DNA of 36,153 nt from Pelagibacterium sp. (GTDB taxonomy: Bacteria > Pseudomonadota > Alphaproteobacteria > Rhizobiales > Devosiaceae), in contig PBNW01000032.1 in the NCBI GenBank assembly GCA_002723255.1, positions 1 to 36,153 of the forward strand, given 5' to 3'. A model generated the notes under the pieces. The model saw only the letters and a list, made by a program, of their open reading frames with translations. It ran no database searches and had not been told where the DNA came from. This document shows positions 16,175 to 25,830 of this stretch, piece after piece. The translations under genes and the position numbers were made by a program. The stretch's first letter is position 1. Each line of letters starts with the position of its first letter.

Positions 16175-17446
16175 CTAGTTGAGAAGGTTCGGAAGCCAGG
16201 TCGAGAGTTCGGGGACGAAAACCAGAAGCAGAATGGCCGCGATCTGCGCGATCAGGAACGGCACAAGGGCTTTAAAGAGTGGCGAGAGACCGATATTGCC
16301 GATCTTCATGAGCACGAACAAAACCACTCCAAAGGGCGGTGTGATCAGCCCCATGGCGAGGGTCAGGATAATGACCATGGCGGCTTGAATCGGGTCGATC
16401 CCGAGCTGGGTTATCGTGGGCATGAGCAGAGGCACGAAAATGATGAGTGCCGCGCCGATATCGAGGAACATGCCCAGGATCAGCATCAGGACGACGACCC
16501 CGATCAGAAACAGGGTCGGATCGCCGCCAAAGAACGGCACCATCGCCGAAACGAAGCTCGAAATGCCCAACAGGTTCAGCGCGTAGGACAGGATGGCAGC
16601 CGCCGCGACCAGAAAGTAGATGGTCGCAGTGACCCGCGCCGAGACCACGACGGCGCGCCAGACATCGGCGATCGAGAGCGAGCGGAAGATCACAAGACCC
16701 AGGACGAGCGCCACAAATACCGCGATGCCGCCACCCTCGGTGGCGGTAAAGGCGCCAGTGACCATGCCGCCGACGATGACCACTGGCAGAATGGCAACGA
16801 TTGCGCTCTCGATCAGCAACCGCGGCATCTGCTTGCGCTCGACCACGATCGCGGATTTGGGCAGGCCCCTGGTCATGGCGGTGACAAAGACCACGGCGAC
16901 GCATGCAAGGCCCATGATCAGGCCCGGGATGACACCGGCGAGAAACAGATCGACGATCGAGAGCCCGGAGACCGCTGCCATGATGATGGCGAGGCCGGAC
17001 GGGGGAATGATGGGCCCAACGATCGAGGACGAGGCCGTGACCGCAGCGGCGTACTCCTTGGTGTAGCCTTCTTCGGGCATCACCTTTAAAAAGAACCGCC
17101 CAAGGGCGCTGGCGTCGGCGACCGCCGAACCCGATACGCCGGCAAACAGGACTGATGCGGTGATGTTGGTATAGGCGGTGCCGCCGGGTATGCGTCCGAT
17201 CACGAGCGAGGTCGCGCGCACGATCCGGTCGGTGATGCCGCTGATGTTCATAAGCTCGGCGGCCAGAATATAGAACGGCACGGCCAGGAATATGAAGCTG
17301 TCCACGCCGCCGAAAAAGCGCGTGATGATCACCTGGGGCGGAATGCCGAACTGCCAGATGCCGAACGTGCCGGCCAGGCCAAGGGCGAAGGCGATCGGGA
17401 TCCCGAAAATGAGCAGCACAAAGGATATGGTTGCAACCCAGGCCAT
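16175..17446 (-). CDS. dctM: TRAP transporter large permease (DctM)
   Basis: A 423-residue, about 12-helix membrane protein of the DctM family, the ion-coupled translocation subunit of TRAP carboxylate transporters. Recognisable segments are FLAVPFYILAAELMNISGIT (about 53-72), FAGVSGSAVADASALG and GPIIPPSGLAIIMAA. It works with the DctQ and DctP proteins encoded just upstream. A downstream enolase-superfamily sugar-acid dehydratase points to a sugar acid as cargo (inference). It starts 34 bases after the dctQ stop. Confidence 0.93.
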   Translation of the reverse strand: MAWVATISFVLLIFGIPIAFALGLAGTFGIWQFGIPPQVIITRFFGGVDSFIFLAVPFYILAAELMNISGITDRIVRATSLVIGRIPGGTAYTNITASVLFAGVSGSAVADASALGRFFLKVMPEEGYTKEYAAAVTASSSIVGPIIPPSGLAIIMAAVSGLSIVDLFLAGVIPGLIMGLACVAVVFVTAMTRGLPKSAIVVERKQMPRLLIESAIVAILPVVIVGGMVTGAFTATEGGGIAVFVALVLGLVIFRSLSIADVWRAVVVSARVTATIYFLVAAAAILSYALNLLGISSFVSAMVPFFGGDPTLFLIGVVVLMLILGMFLDIGAALIIFVPLLMPTITQLGIDPIQAAMVIILTLAMGLITPPFGVVLFVLMKIGNIGLSPLFKALVPFLIAQIAAILLLVFVPELSTWLPNLLN

Positions 17447-17480
17447 TGGATCACCTCATCAAAGGCGTTGAAGACATGCG

Positions 17481-17972
17481 CTAGAGGCGCTCGGGTTCGG
17501 CATTGGCCGAGGCAAAGCCCGAGATCGCGCACAGGACGATCTGAATGAGCATAAGAAGGGCGCCCGCAGGAATGGCGAGATAGACCCAGAACATCGAGAT
17601 GCCCGAGGCGGCCGCGGTCTGGCGCGTGTTGGCCATGGTCGCGGGCCAGCCGTAATAGACCAGAAGCACACAGAACAATCCGCCCACCAGATAGGTGGTG
17701 GTCAGAACCAGATGGCGCCGATGCGGTGCCAAAAGCTCACCAAGGCTTTCGACGGCCATGTGCTCGGCATAATAGATGGACGCGGTACCCCCCAGCATCA
17801 TCACCCAGATCATGGAATAGCGCATGATCTCCTCACCCCAGGGGATCGATGATCCCAGGATATAGCGACCGAACACCTGCGAGAAATTGAGGCCGCACAC
17901 GAAGATGAAGATCGCTGCCGCGCTCCACTGGCAGACGAGGGCCAAGCCTTTCGAGAGGGTCTTTAACCGCAT
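17481..17972 (-). CDS. dctQ: TRAP transporter small permease (DctQ)
   Basis: A 163-residue protein with four predicted transmembrane helices. It has the DctQ hallmark of a conserved Trp-Gly-Glu-Glu segment after the second helix (SSIPWGEEIMRYSMIWV, about 57-73) and the HMAVESLGELL loop. The small subunit scaffolds the complex with DctM. GGAG precedes the ATG, which lies 57 bases after the dctP stop. Confidence 0.9.
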   Translation of the reverse strand: MRLKTLSKGLALVCQWSAAAIFIFVCGLNFSQVFGRYILGSSIPWGEEIMRYSMIWVMMLGGTASIYYAEHMAVESLGELLAPHRRHLVLTTTYLVGGLFCVLLVYYGWPATMANTRQTAAASGISMFWVYLAIPAGALLMLIQIVLCAISGFASANAEPERL

Positions 17973-18029
17973 CGGATTCTCCGCTGAACGATGGCGGGCC
18001 GCCTCGCCAGGACGAGACGGCCCTGCGTG

Positions 18030-19052
18030 CTACTGGCCGTAGACCGAGGCCTCTGCGGTTTCAACGGCCGCTTCGATGCGGTTGAGAACATCTTCGCCGA
18101 CCTGACCGAGAATGAACTCACGCACGGGCTGATAGACGGCGTCGCGGAACATGGACTTTTCCTCGGGCGAGGAAATGTGAACCTCGACGCCCATCTCGCG
18201 GATTGCGTCGATGGCGGCCCAGTCGCCGGTGGTTTTTTCCACGTTCTCGACAGCGGCCATCACGCGCGCGCCATCGGCGACGATCTGCTGATGCTCGGGT
18301 GTGAGCGAGGTGAACCATTCGTCATTGGCCACAACGATGTGCAGCCCGAACACATGCTCGTTGAGGGTCATGTATTGGGCGACCTCGGCAGCTCCGCCCG
18401 ACAGGTGGACCGATGGCGGGCTTTCAAGGCCATCGACAACGCCCTGCTGGAAGGCCATCGTGGCTTCCGATCCGGCTATCGGGGTGGGGTCGGCGCCCAG
18501 CGCAGAGACCATTTCCATATAGACCGGGCTCTCCATGGTGCGGATCTTCATCCCCTCCATGTCCTGGGGCGTCTGAATGAGTCGCTCATTGTTGAGGAAC
18601 GAGCGGAAGCCGTTCTGGGAAAATGCCAAGGCGCGGATGCCGGTCTGTTCGCGGATATCTTCGAGCATCCACTGGCCGAATTCACCGCTCATCACTTCCC
18701 AGGCGACCGGAGCCGAAGGGAAAAGGTAGGGCATGGACCAGGCCTGGATGGGGGCGTAAAAGCCGGCAAAGGCGCCATCGGAGGGCAGGGTCATGTGCAA
18801 GGTGCCCTGCTGCACCATCTCGGTGGTGTCTCGGACCGAGCCGAGCTGGTTGCCCGGGAAGATGCGGACGGTGAGATCGCCGCCGCTCTTGTTCTCGACA
18901 TATTCCTTGAATGCGGTGACCGCGTTGAATTCGGGATTGTCGCCTTCATACATCTCCAGCGCAAAGCGAATCTCTTCACTCAAGGCAACCGGGGCGACAG
19001 CAAACGATGCCGCAGCCAAAAGGCCAGCGGATAGCGCACGGATTACAGACAT
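18030..19052 (-). CDS. dctP: TRAP transporter substrate-binding protein (DctP)
   Basis: A 340-residue periplasmic receptor. The signal peptide MSVIRALSAGLLAAASFAVA is probably cleaved after VALS (about 25). The DctP fold is shown by FPGNQLGSVRDTTEMVQQG and GMKIRTMES; the Arg of the latter motif normally salt-bridges the ligand's carboxylate. VDGLESPPSVHLSGG is the usual segment before the C-lobe. The ligand is a carboxylate, likely a sugar acid given the dehydratase in the same operon. An AGGAGGAG ribosome site precedes the ATG, and it is the first gene of the leftward operon. Confidence 0.93.
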   Translation of the reverse strand: MSVIRALSAGLLAAASFAVAPVALSEEIRFALEMYEGDNPEFNAVTAFKEYVENKSGGDLTVRIFPGNQLGSVRDTTEMVQQGTLHMTLPSDGAFAGFYAPIQAWSMPYLFPSAPVAWEVMSGEFGQWMLEDIREQTGIRALAFSQNGFRSFLNNERLIQTPQDMEGMKIRTMESPVYMEMVSALGADPTPIAGSEATMAFQQGVVDGLESPPSVHLSGGAAEVAQYMTLNEHVFGLHIVVANDEWFTSLTPEHQQIVADGARVMAAVENVEKTTGDWAAIDAIREMGVEVHISSPEEKSMFRDAVYQPVREFILGQVGEDVLNRIEAAVETAEASVYGQ

Positions 19053-19174
19053 ATTCTCCTCCTATATTCTGCAGATTGTGGAAACAAACATCGAAATTAT
19101 ACAAAGTCAATGTCCGATTGTGTGGTAACGGCTTTGCGGGTAGACTCGGGCGAGCTTGGAAAAGGAGTGCGCTG
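19053..19174. promoter_or_regulatory. Divergent regulatory region between dctP and gntR
   Basis: On the minus strand a perfect -10 TATAAT (19101-19096), preceded directly by TTTG, points to dctP, with a start near 19088. No good -35 sits 16-18 bases upstream, so an activator or extended -10 is possible. The downstream AT-rich stretch holds TTGT-GGAA-ACAA (19076-19087), a weak dyad that could be a GntR site. On the plus strand AAGGAG precedes the GTG at 19175. Confidence 0.45.
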
Positions 19175-19849
19175 GTGACTGAGGTTCTGGCATCGAGCGA
19201 ACGCAGAGTGGTTCGGCCCCGGCCCCGCATGGGGTTGGCCGAATTGATGCGCGAAGACATCGTTTCGGGCGCGCTGCCGGCCGGAAGCCGGTTGAAAACC
19301 ATCGAGCTGTCAAAGCGATACGGGGTCAGTACCAATCCGGTTCGCGAGGCCCTGCACCAACTGAGCGGAGAGGGATTCGTGGTCTTGTCGCGCAATCGTA
19401 GCGCGCAGGTGCGCAGCCTCGATGAGAGCTTCGTGCGCAATATCTTCGACATCCGTACCCTTATCGAGCCGTATCTGATCCGGGTATTTGTCGAGCAGGC
19501 CCATGAGGACGACCTCGAACGCGCCCGCGCCGTACAGCTTCGCCTCGAGCAGTCGCAGGGCGATCAGGTCGAATGGGACAGCCTCGACGAGGAATTTCAC
19601 GGCATCATGTACAAGCGCCACTTCAATGGAGAGGCACGCGCCATTCGTCAGCGTCATGGTGAAGTGGTCAGAGCCCTGGCGCGCCGCTATCCGATCAGCT
19701 CGGCCCGCCGCGCGGCCGTTCTCAAGGATCACTGGGATATTATCGAGGCCGTCGCCGCCCATGATGCCGACAGTGCGGCCAGGATCGTCGAACGCCACGC
19801 CCGGGGTGCCGAGCGTCATTTGCTGCTTCGCATGCAGGAAGGGCGTTGA
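19175..19849 (+). CDS. GntR family transcriptional regulator, FadR/FCD subfamily
   Basis: A 224-residue regulator with an N-terminal winged HTH (TIELSKRYGVSTNPVREAL) and a helical FCD domain (IFDIRTLIEPYLIRVF; DEEFHGIMY; DHWDIIEAVAAHDADSA). The Asp/His residues of the FCD metal site appear present. Members sense sugar acids such as galactonate or glucuronate. It is divergent from the TRAP/dehydratase operon and so is its likely repressor. I chose the GTG at 19175 because AAGGAG lies seven bases upstream; the frame is open further upstream without coding character. Confidence 0.9.
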   Translation: MTEVLASSERRVVRPRPRMGLAELMREDIVSGALPAGSRLKTIELSKRYGVSTNPVREALHQLSGEGFVVLSRNRSAQVRSLDESFVRNIFDIRTLIEPYLIRVFVEQAHEDDLERARAVQLRLEQSQGDQVEWDSLDEEFHGIMYKRHFNGEARAIRQRHGEVVRALARRYPISSARRAAVLKDHWDIIEAVAAHDADSAARIVERHARGAERHLLLRMQEGR

Positions 19850-19941
19850 TCGCCAAGACTGCGGCCGGTAATCATCATCGCCAGTGACGACCATTCGCAC
19901 CGACGGCAAGCCTGGGCCCCGGCAGGGTAGGCGGCTGCCGC

Positions 19942-20706
19942 TCAGACTGAAATGGTCAGACCACCATCGACATAGAGGGTGTGACCATTGACAAAGCTGG
20001 CCGCGTCGGATGCGAGGAAGATGGCGGCGCCTTTGAGTTCGTCGAGATCGCCCCAGCGACCGGCCGGAGTGCGGGCCTCGAGCCAGGCTGTGAATTTTTC
20101 GTCTTCGATCAATGCCTTGTTGAGTGGCGTCTTGAAATAGCCCGGCGCTATGGCATTGACCTGCAGACCCTTTGCGGCCCAATCGGTGGCCATGCCCCGG
20201 GTCAGATTGCGGACGGCGCCTTTGGCGGCCGTATAGGGCGCGACCGAGGTACGGGCCAGTTCCGACATGGCCGAGGCGATGTTGATGATCTTGCCGTGCC
20301 CGCGCCCGAGCATGAACCGCGCGACAGCCTGGGCGACGTAAAAGACCGAGTTGAGGTTGGTTTTCATCAGCTCGTCCCATTTGTCGTGGGGGAAATCTTC
20401 GAGCGGGGCGCGGTGCTGCATGCCGGCATTGTTGATGAGGATATCGATGGGGCCGATCTCGGCTTCGATCTTGCTGACGGCGGCGTGGACGGCGGCGGGA
20501 TCGGTGACATCGAAGGGCGCGATGTGGGCGTCGTGGCCCTGTGCCTTGAGGGTTTTGGCTGCGGTCTGGAGCTTTTCAGGGTTGCGGCCATTGAGGACAA
20601 CGCGGGCGCCGTGCGAAGCGAGGCCTTGGGCAAGGGCGTGGCCGATGCCCTGGGAGGAGCCGGTGACAAGGGCGGTTTTTCCAGTGAGGTCGAAGAGGTC
20701 TTTCAT
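19942..20706 (-). CDS. SDR family oxidoreductase, gluconate 5-dehydrogenase-like
   Basis: A 254-residue classical short-chain dehydrogenase. The NAD(P) motif is TGSSQGIGHA (15-24), then NNAG, catalytic Ser in IASAMSE and YTAAK, with C-terminal VDGGLTISV. The sequence resembles gluconate 5-dehydrogenase/IdnO-type enzymes that interconvert aldonates and keto-aldonates. It is the last gene of the long leftward operon from the TRAP genes, 44 bases after the IlvD/Edd dehydratase, and has AAGGAG before its ATG. A role in presenting or recycling the sugar acid is likely; the true substrate is unknown. Confidence 0.88.
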   Translation of the reverse strand: MKDLFDLTGKTALVTGSSQGIGHALAQGLASHGARVVLNGRNPEKLQTAAKTLKAQGHDAHIAPFDVTDPAAVHAAVSKIEAEIGPIDILINNAGMQHRAPLEDFPHDKWDELMKTNLNSVFYVAQAVARFMLGRGHGKIINIASAMSELARTSVAPYTAAKGAVRNLTRGMATDWAAKGLQVNAIAPGYFKTPLNKALIEDEKFTAWLEARTPAGRWGDLDELKGAAIFLASDAASFVNGHTLYVDGGLTISV

Positions 20707-20750
20707 GGGTGGCTCCTTGCAGGCAGATAAAGTCGAGGGCCCTGCGACGA

Positions 20751-22532
20751 CTAGTGATTGTCTCTGGGCAGGCCTTTGGCATGGGCGATGCGCTGGTAGT
20801 TGACGGCGGGTTTGAGGATGGCACCGTCACCGAGTTGATCGACCAACCCGCGCTGGATTTCCTGCCAGGGGGTCTGGTGATCGGGGAAGGGGTATCCGCC
20901 CTTTGCGTCGAGCTCGGCGCGGCGGCGGGCCAGTTCCTCATCGCTGACCAGCATGTCGGCGATGCCCAATTTGAGATCGATGCGCACGCGGTCTCCGGTC
21001 CGGACCAGGGCCAGACCGCCGCCAGCGGCGGCTTCGGGGGAAGCGTTGAGGATCGAGGGGGAGCCCGAAGTGCCCGACTGGCGGCCATCGCCGATGCAGG
21101 GCAGGGCATGGATGCCGCGTTTGATGAGATAGGAGGGCGGGCGCATATTGACCACTTCGGAGGCGCCCGGATAGCCGATGGGGCCGGCGCCGCGCATGAA
21201 CAGCAGGGTAAACTCGTCGATTTCGAGGGCCGGGTCGTCGATGCGGTGGTGATAATCCTCGGGGCCATCAAAGACGACGGCCTTGCCCTCGAAGGCTTCG
21301 GGATCATCGGGATTGGAGAGATAGCGCTGGCGGAATTCGGGCGAGATGACCGAGGTCTTCATTATGGCGTTATCGAACAGATTGCCCGAAAGGACGATAA
21401 ATCCGGCATCCTCGGTCAGAGGTGTGTCGAAGGGGCGAATGACGTCAGGATCGAGGATGGGGGTGGCGCGGCAGTTCTCGCCGATGGTCTGGCCGTTGGC
21501 GGTGGGGGCGTTCTCGTAGATCAGACCCTTTTTCATCAGCTCGTTGACGACAGCGGGGACACCGCCGGCGCGGTGGAAATCCTCGCCCAGATATTCGCCG
21601 GCCGGCTGGAGATTGACCAGCAGGGGGATGTGGTGGCCGTGGGTCTGCCAATCCCTGATGGAGAGGTCCACGCCGATATGGCGGGCGATGGCATTGATGT
21701 GGACCGGCGCATTGGTCGAGCCGCCGATGGCCGAATTGACGGCGATGGCGTTTAGAAAGTTCTCGCGGGTGAGAATGTCGGAGGGTTTGAGATCCTCGTG
21801 GACCATATCGACGATGCGCTTGCCGGTGCGCCAGGCGATCGCCGCGCGATCCTTGTGGGGGGCGGGGATGGCGGCCGAGCCGGGCAGTTGCATGCCAAGT
21901 GCTTCGGCTAGCGAATTCATGGTGGTGGCGGTGCCCATGGTGTTGCAATAGCCCACCGAGGGGGCCGAGGAGGCGACAAGCTCGATAAATTCCTCATAGC
22001 CGATTTCGCCGGCGGCCATCATCTGGCGGGCCTTCCAGATGATGGTGCCCGAGCCGGTGCGCTCACCCTTGAACCAGCCGTTGAGCATGGGGCCGACCGA
22101 GAGCGCGATGGCGGGGATATCGACGGTGGCGGCACCCATGAGCATGGCGGGGGGGGTCTTGTCGCAGCCGATGGTGAGGACCACGCCATCGAGTGGGTAG
22201 CCATAGAGCACTTCGACGAGGCCGAGGTATGAGAGGTTGCGGTCAAGGCCCGCGGTGGGACGCTTGCCGGTTTCCTGAATGGGGTGGACCGGGAATTCGA
22301 ATGCGATGCCGCCGGCCTCGCGGATGCCTTCGCGCACGCGCTGGGCGAGGACCATGTGGTGGCGGTTGCAGGGAGAGAGGTCCGATCCGGTCTGGGCGAT
22401 GCCGATGATGGGTTTGCCGGATTGAAGTTCTTCGCGGGTGATCCCGTAATTCATGTAGCGTTCGAGATAGAGCGCGGTCATGTCGGGGTTTTCGGGGTTG
22501 TCGAACCAGGCGCGGGAGCGAAGTTTTTTCAT
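20751..22532 (-). CDS. IlvD/Edd family dehydratase (L-arabonate/D-xylonate dehydratase-like)
   Basis: A 593-residue Fe-S dehydratase. The three cluster cysteines expected in the pentonate-dehydratase branch are visible: Cys55 in SPCNRHH, Cys123 in [14 protein letters not shown] and Cys196 in [29 protein letters not shown] is the C-terminal active-site segment with the catalytic Ser. The enzyme would convert an aldonate into a 2-keto-3-deoxy acid. L-arabonate and D-xylonate dehydratases have this length, and the [10 protein letters not shown] block is typical of them. Dihydroxy-acid dehydratase IlvD is less likely because of the catabolic context. The ATG at 22532 has AGGAG seven bases upstream and overlaps the EamA gene stop by four bases. 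Confidence 0.9.
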   Translation of the reverse strand: MKKLRSRAWFDNPENPDMTALYLERYMNYGITREELQSGKPIIGIAQTGSDLSPCNRHHMVLAQRVREGIREAGGIAFEFPVHPIQETGKRPTAGLDRNLSYLGLVEVLYGYPLDGVVLTIGCDKTPPAMLMGAATVDIPAIALSVGPMLNGWFKGERTGSGTIIWKARQMMAAGEIGYEEFIELVASSAPSVGYCNTMGTATTMNSLAEALGMQLPGSAAIPAPHKDRAAIAWRTGKRIVDMVHEDLKPSDILTRENFLNAIAVNSAIGGSTNAPVHINAIARHIGVDLSIRDWQTHGHHIPLLVNLQPAGEYLGEDFHRAGGVPAVVNELMKKGLIYENAPTANGQTIGENCRATPILDPDVIRPFDTPLTEDAGFIVLSGNLFDNAIMKTSVISPEFRQRYLSNPDDPEAFEGKAVVFDGPEDYHHRIDDPALEIDEFTLLFMRGAGPIGYPGASEVVNMRPPSYLIKRGIHALPCIGDGRQSGTSGSPSILNASPEAAAGGGLALVRTGDRVRIDLKLGIADMLVSDEELARRRAELDAKGGYPFPDHQTPWQEIQRGLVDQLGDGAILKPAVNYQRIAHAKGLPRDNH

Positions 22533-23455
22533 AGGGTTTCTCCTGTTCCGCTGACGGCTGGCGCGGGGGAGGTGCGCCGCGTCCGTTGTTCGCGGAGGTA
22601 GATGATGAAGCTCGAGGTGATGATGATGGCGGCGCCGACCAGCGTGAGGGGGCGCGGCAGGTCGCCGAAGAAGAGATAGCCCAGAATGATCGCCCAGGGC
22701 AGGAGCGTATATTGTAGCGGGGCAACGGCGGCGGCATCGGCGAGTTTGACGGCGCGGTTGACGCAGATATGGGCGAGCATGGCGACCACGCCGAGCGTGC
22801 CGAGCAGCAGGAAATCGGGCACGGTGGGGGTAACCCAGCCGAATGGGGTGAGGATCAGACCGGCGATGAGGGCGCCGGTGATCTGGAAGAAAACAAGCGT
22901 CTTGTCGGGCGTGCCGCGCAGGGTGCGACCGGTGATGACCATCAAGGCAAAGGCCAGAGTGCCGACGACCGAAACGAGGATGGCGAGGGGATTGACTTCC
23001 CCCGAGGGGGTAAGGGCCACGAGCACGCCGACAAAGCCAAGGCCGATGGCGGCCCAGCGGATGGGGCCGACCTTTTCCTTCAAAAGGAACGGCGACATGG
23101 CGGCCACATAGATGGGGGCGGCGAGCCAATAGGTCATCACATCGGCCAGCGGCAGGAAATAGACGGCCCAGTAAAAGCAGAACACTTCGGCGGTGGAAAA
23201 CACCACGCGGGCGAACTGAAGCTTCGGCCGCTCGGCGGAGAGAATGGGTTTAAGGCCCGATTTCCAGAGGAATGGCAACAGGATGACCAGAGCGACGGCG
23301 GAGCGCAGCAAGAGCACCTGGCCGACCGAATAGGTGGCGACCAGCCATTTGCCCATGGCATCGTTGAGTGAAAACAGGAACATGGCCAGCAGCATGATGA
23401 GCACGCCCATGCGGGCGGGGGACATCGGGACCGGTGTTGCCTTGACGCTGCTCAT
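22529..23455 (-). CDS. DMT superfamily transporter, EamA family
   Basis: A 308-residue membrane protein with ten predicted helices arranged as two EamA repeats (about 15-145 and 155-290). The N-terminal repeat includes [20 protein letters not shown] and the second ends with the [22 protein letters not shown] region. Family members export or import metabolites such as amino acids, sugars or purines. The gene directly abuts the preceding enolase-family gene (TAG followed at once by ATG) and overlaps the next by four bases, so it belongs to the sugar-acid operon. It could export an overflow intermediate or give a second uptake route (inference). Confidence 0.88.
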   Translation of the reverse strand: MSSVKATPVPMSPARMGVLIMLLAMFLFSLNDAMGKWLVATYSVGQVLLLRSAVALVILLPFLWKSGLKPILSAERPKLQFARVVFSTAEVFCFYWAVYFLPLADVMTYWLAAPIYVAAMSPFLLKEKVGPIRWAAIGLGFVGVLVALTPSGEVNPLAILVSVVGTLAFALMVITGRTLRGTPDKTLVFFQITGALIAGLILTPFGWVTPTVPDFLLLGTLGVVAMLAHICVNRAVKLADAAAVAPLQYTLLPWAIILGYLFFGDLPRPLTLVGAAIIITSSFIIYLREQRTRRTSPAPAVSGTGETL

Positions 23456-24667
23456 CTAGAGTTCTCCCTCGGCATTGGAGCGCCGATGGATGGCATCGGG
23501 GCGGGTAAAGAGTTCGGGGAGGAGTTCGATGCCCAACCCCGGGGTATCGGGCAGGGTGATCTGGCCGTCGCCAACGATCGGGAGGGCATCGACGACTTCG
23601 GTGTACCAGCCGGTATAAAGGGCGCGCACCGATTCCTGGATCAAGGCGTTGCGGGCGTGGAGCGAAAACTGGCAGGAGGCCATAAAGACCACTGGCCCGG
23701 TGCAATCGTGCGGCGCGACGGGGATTTGCTGGGCTTCGGCCATGCCGGCGATCTTTCTTGCTTCGGACAGCCCGCCACACCAGGAGAGATCGAGCATGGC
23801 GACCCCCGCGACGCCGGTGGCGAGATAATCGCGGAAGGCGTGGGGATAGGCCAGTGTCTCGGAGGCGCAGATCATGGCATCGGTGTGGGGGGCGTAGGCC
23901 TTGAGGGTATCGAGGCTGTCCATGCGCACGGGATCTTCGTGCCAATAGGTATCGTAGGGCTTTAAAGCGCGCGCGATGCGCTGGGCGGCGGGCAGGCGCC
24001 AAAGGGAATGGAACTCGACCATGATGTCCATCCTGTCGCCGACGGCCTTCCTGATCTTTTCAAAAGGTTCGAGCGCGATCTTGAGCTCAGCGGCCGAGAT
24101 GTCGAGACCATGGGTGCACTCGGCGGCGATATCGAAGGGCCAGATCTTCATGGCTGTGATCCCTTCATCGAGAAGGGAGAGCGCGAGCTCGTCGGCGCGG
24201 TTCAAAAAGGCGTCGAGGTCTTCGTAGGGGCCGATGGGCCTGGCATCGAGGCCCCAATTGTCGACCGACTGGGCGCGGTTGTCGCGGATATAGGAATAGC
24301 CCGCGCAGGTGTTGTAGGTGCGGATCGTATCGCGGGACTTGCCACCAAGCGCGACCGAAACGGGGACGCCGAGCGCCTTGCCGAAAATGTCCCACAGCGC
24401 GATGTCGATGGCCGAATTGCCGCGAGTTTCGACCCCGGCTCCGCGCCAGCCCAGATAACCGATGAGGTCCCGGTTGATCGCTTCGATCTGCAGGGGATCG
24501 CGGCCCACAAGCTTTGGGGCGACGGTTTCGTGAATATAGGCTTCGACGGCAGCGGCGCCGAGGAAGGTTTCCCCAAGGCCCGTAATGTTCTCATCGGTTT
24601 TGATCAGAACCCAGACGACATTGCCGAACTGTCCAAGGCGCAGGGTTTCGACGGCTGTGATCTTCAT
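23456..24667 (-). CDS. Enolase-superfamily (mandelate racemase/MLE) sugar-acid dehydratase-like protein
   Basis: A 403-residue enolase-superfamily enzyme. The capping domain begins MKITAVETLRLGQFGNVVW. The barrel carries likely Mg ligands Glu218 (MVEFHSLWR), Glu244 (WHEDP) and Glu270 (ASETLA), with His220 and His320 (VAPHDCTGP) as acid/base candidates. The Glu-x-His pattern at the first ligand differs from the common Asp. It probably dehydrates or epimerises a sugar acid. The operon also encodes an IlvD/Edd dehydratase, so the two may act on different epimers or in sequence (inference). It lies 117 bases after dctP, across a strong hairpin. Confidence 0.85.
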   Translation of the reverse strand: MKITAVETLRLGQFGNVVWVLIKTDENITGLGETFLGAAAVEAYIHETVAPKLVGRDPLQIEAINRDLIGYLGWRGAGVETRGNSAIDIALWDIFGKALGVPVSVALGGKSRDTIRTYNTCAGYSYIRDNRAQSVDNWGLDARPIGPYEDLDAFLNRADELALSLLDEGITAMKIWPFDIAAECTHGLDISAAELKIALEPFEKIRKAVGDRMDIMVEFHSLWRLPAAQRIARALKPYDTYWHEDPVRMDSLDTLKAYAPHTDAMICASETLAYPHAFRDYLATGVAGVAMLDLSWCGGLSEARKIAGMAEAQQIPVAPHDCTGPVVFMASCQFSLHARNALIQESVRALYTGWYTEVVDALPIVGDGQITLPDTPGLGIELLPELFTRPDAIHRRSNAEGEL

Positions 24668-24705
24668 GGGCGGATCCGTGTCGGACAGTGGTTCAAGAAA
24701 AGGGC

Positions 24706-24733
24706 GGAGCCGAGGCTCCGACCTTCTGGTCGG
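24706..24733 (-). terminator. Intercistronic hairpins between dctP and the enolase-family gene
   Basis: On the minus strand CCGACC-AGAA-GGTCGG (24733-24718) is followed by an overlapping stem GGAGCC-TC-GGCTCC (24719-24706) and then GCCCTTTTCTT. The stem plus T-rich tail resembles a partial terminator or 3' mRNA stabiliser, often found after binding-protein genes to keep receptor levels above those of downstream enzymes. Confidence 0.55.
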
Positions 24734-24784
24734 TCATGCGCCCATGAGTGTGGCGCGTGACCTGAATCGTCAGGGAGGAGACGA

Positions 24785-25792
24785 TTATTCGCCGCGGATG
24801 GCGGCGAGCTCGGCCTGGGCGCGTTCGACAACGTCGGCACCGATGGAATCGGCGCTGCGCTCGTAAACGCCTGCAACGGCTTCGCGGATTTCGGCCATGG
24901 CTTCGTCCGAGATGTCGTTGACTTCGAGACCGGCATCGATAATGCGCTGCAGCGATTCATCGGACAGGGCACGGCTCGATTCACGCTGCACGGTCTGACC
25001 TTCAGCGGCGCAATCGAAGAGCATCTGCTGCTCTTGTTCCGACAGCGTGTCAAAGATCGGGCCCGAGAACAGGACCATGAACGGGGTATAGGCGTGACGG
25101 GTGTTGGAGACATAATCCTGCACTTCATAAAAGCGCGAGGTGTCGATCGTCACATAGGGGTTTTCCTGGGCGTCGATGGCACCGGTTTCCAGAGCCGTAA
25201 ACACTTCACCGAAGGCCATGGGCGTTGCGTTGGTGCCAAGGGTCTGGAAGGTGTCGAGGAAGATGTTGTTCTGCATGACGCGGACGCGCATGCCCTCGAA
25301 ATCGGCAAGCGATTGGACCGGGCGCACCGAGTTGGAAAGGTTGCGGAAGCCGTTTTCCCAGAAGGAGAGATTCACGAGGCCAACTTCGGGCATCATGTCG
25401 GAAATGTACTGGCCGAACTCGCCGTCGAGAAGCGCATCGGCTTCTTCATCGCTCGAGATCAGGAAGGGCAGGTCGAAAACACCCAGGGCCGGCTCGATGG
25501 CAACGAGCGGGGAGGTCGAGGAAATGACCATTTCGAGCGTGCCCGAGCGCAGGGACTGAGCCGACTGCAGATCGTCGCCCAGGGCCGAAGACCAGAAGGC
25601 GTTGACCGTCCAGGCGCCACCCGAGGTTTCATCGACGCATTGGGTGAAGGTATCGACGCCATCGGCGACAGGGTGATCTTCGGCAATGCCGTTGGCGATG
25701 CGGATGGTGCGGTCGGTGAACTGGGCATGGGCGGGCAGAGCCACGCTCATGGCCAGAGCTGCGGCCAGCGAGGTTGTGACGATGGTTTTCAT
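24785..25792 (-). CDS. dctP: TRAP transporter substrate-binding protein (DctP)
   Basis: A 335-residue periplasmic receptor with a signal peptide ending in ALPAHAQ (cleavage near residue 23). DctP landmarks are ALGDDLQSAQSLRSGTLEM, the ligand-carboxylate Arg in GMRVRVMQNN and the TGAIDAQENPYVTI block. The C-terminal helix is long and acidic. It belongs to the same TRAP system as the dctQ and dctM genes upstream, here in Q-M-P order instead of P-Q-M as in the other TRAP operon of this window. The ATG at 25792 is preceded by GGAGGAG. The cargo is probably a sugar acid used by the downstream dehydratases. Confidence 0.92.
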   Translation of the reverse strand: MKTIVTTSLAAALAMSVALPAHAQFTDRTIRIANGIAEDHPVADGVDTFTQCVDETSGGAWTVNAFWSSALGDDLQSAQSLRSGTLEMVISSTSPLVAIEPALGVFDLPFLISSDEEADALLDGEFGQYISDMMPEVGLVNLSFWENGFRNLSNSVRPVQSLADFEGMRVRVMQNNIFLDTFQTLGTNATPMAFGEVFTALETGAIDAQENPYVTIDTSRFYEVQDYVSNTRHAYTPFMVLFSGPIFDTLSEQEQQMLFDCAAEGQTVQRESSRALSDESLQRIIDAGLEVNDISDEAMAEIREAVAGVYERSADSIGADVVERAQAELAAIRGE

Positions 25793-25830
25793 TTTGAGAA
25801 CTCCTCCATTGGTTTTTGGTGAACCCGAAA

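Noticed and set aside
15941..17089. A 382-codon plus-strand frame opposite the TRAP dctM gene
   Set aside because: Low-complexity Asp/His/Arg-rich translation typical of the antisense of a hydrophobic GC-rich gene; the minus-strand dctM is unmistakable.
22533..23129. N-terminal extension of the IlvD/Edd dehydratase to 792 residues
   Set aside because: The extra part is the out-of-frame overlap with the EamA transporter; ATG 22532 has its own AGGAG and gives the family length.
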